Positions 7,540 through 8,022 of a stretch of DNA of 8,022 nucleotides are shown piece by piece. The stretch is taken from contig JACVSB010000069.1 in NCBI GenBank assembly GCA_014534155.1, positions 1 through 8,022 on the forward strand. The letters run 5' to 3'. Positions within the stretch are counted from its first letter, which is position 1, and each line of letters starts with the position of its first letter. The position numbers and the translations under genes are program-made. A model generated the notes under the pieces. The model was not told where the DNA came from, did not search any database, and worked only from the letters and a program-made list of their open reading frames with translations. The stretch comes from Thermoleophilia bacterium (GTDB taxonomy: Bacteria; Actinomycetota; Thermoleophilia; Gaiellales; Gaiellaceae).

Positions 7540-7987
7540 TCACGCTCGGCCCTCCGCCTCGTGCTCGCGGAGGAAACCCTCGAAGAGGCGACGGTGGCCC
7601 TCCTCGTCTCGGAGGATGTCGATCACCATGTCCTGAGTCACGTAGTCGACGCCGTCGGTAACTTCGATCAGGCGGTTGTAGTGGTCGATCGCGCCCGTCT
7701 CGGCCTCGATCACGCCCTTGATCACGTGCACGATGTCGGTCTGGCGCTCGCGCGGCTGCAGGTACGACTGCTCCGCCTTGAAGGCGAGGGAACCGGGCAC
7801 GACCCCGTAGAGCTCCTTGATCCGCCGGGCGAACTGCTAGGCGTGCCCGAGCTCTTCCTGGACGTCCTCCCAGCGCCTCGACGATCTCCTCGCGCTGCTC
7901 GCTCTTCTCCTCCGCGAGGATCCCGCCGCCACTCGTCCGTACCGCGATCTGTTCCTCCTCGTCGTCTCGACCGCGGTTCGCCTGTCG
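7540..7987 (-). pseudogene. Degenerate ferritin-like (bacterioferritin/Dps-type) gene
   Basis: The remnant reads, in order, AEEKSEQREEIVEAL in one frame, a one-base shift at 7870, then EDVQEELGHA, a TAG at 7837-7839, and QFARRIKELYG running into an intact C-terminal half of 86 codons (from GTG at 7800) ending FEGFLREHEAEGRA. Intact relatives of about 160-170 residues form a four-helix iron-storage or oxygen-reducing bundle. Here the second-helix ExxH (EELGH), the third-helix EAETGAIDHY and the fourth-helix DEEGH ligands remain, while the first helix with its iron-binding Glu is absent between REEIVE and ALEED. No ATG, GTG or TTG precedes the AEEKSEQ start; the frame is open back to a TAG at 7988-7990, so the left limit is approximate. 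The C-terminal half could still be translated from the GTG, with AAGGAG twelve bases upstream, as a half ferritin. Sequencing error could explain the frameshift and the TAG but hardly the missing helix. Confidence 0.7.
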
Positions 7988-8022
7988 CTACCTCGCGAGG
8001 GCCGTGCCGAAACGGCGCCTCA

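Noticed and set aside
6012..7636. Long open frames of 481 codons (minus) and 526 codons (plus) across the sigma and DGPF genes
   Set aside because: Both are shadow frames; conserved motifs of the ECF42 and DGPF families lie in another frame, and neither translation shows a recognisable domain.
7088..7839. Reassignment of TAG to an amino acid, suggested by TAG in the ferritin remnant and at the DGPF/sigma junction
   Set aside because: LysR ends in TAG exactly where its family ends and the cyclase gene ends in tandem TAG TAG, so TAG works as a stop here. The ferritin copy also carries a frameshift and a deletion, which recoding would not explain.

Overview
The window is very GC-rich, with G/C strongly favoured at third codon positions. 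Its proteins look most like those of deep-branching Actinobacteria (Thermoleophilia or Rubrobacter-like). That placement comes from remembered protein resemblance and base composition; there is no marker gene or rRNA here. The bias leaves long open shadow frames opposite nearly every gene, and these are left out.

Left part (1-3233): a divergent module that looks devoted to sulfane sulfur. Leftward, an ETHE1-like metallo-beta-lactamase-fold protein (probable persulfide dioxygenase) overlaps by ATGA an MFS permease whose reading frame continues into a rhodanese domain and leaves the window before the catalytic cysteine. Rightward lies a LysR-family regulator with a CysL-like effector domain. 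The 55-bp divergent gap and the LysR start carry an imperfect inverted repeat. The inferred scheme is that the regulator senses a sulfur metabolite, the dioxygenase oxidises persulfide to sulfite, and the permease-rhodanese moves and/or transfers sulfur. This would be an analogue of cst-type persulfide detoxification with different regulator and transporter families.

Middle (3238-5847): four bases after the LysR stop begins an 869-residue protein made of a class III nucleotide cyclase domain, a STAND/NB-ARC-like ATPase and a TPR-like C-terminus. The cyclase keeps both metal aspartates but lacks the usual purine-specifying Lys/Asp pair, and no DNA-binding domain follows the repeats. A GC hairpin separates it from the convergent genes to its right.

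Right part (5903-7426, leftward): a DGPF/YCII-family protein followed by an ECF42-type sigma factor with the SnoaL-free, TPR-like C-terminal extension. The sigma frame has no ATG, GTG or TTG before conserved region 2. It is in the same frame as the upstream gene and separated from it only by a TAG, so it starts at CTG, is made by readthrough, or reflects a sequence error or mutation. A candidate ECF-type promoter lies upstream of the pair.

Far right (7540-7987, leftward): remains of a ferritin-like gene with a missing first helix, a frameshift, an in-frame TAG and no clear start. I see nothing in the last 35 bases. No tRNA, rRNA, CRISPR array, insertion sequence or integration site was recognised.
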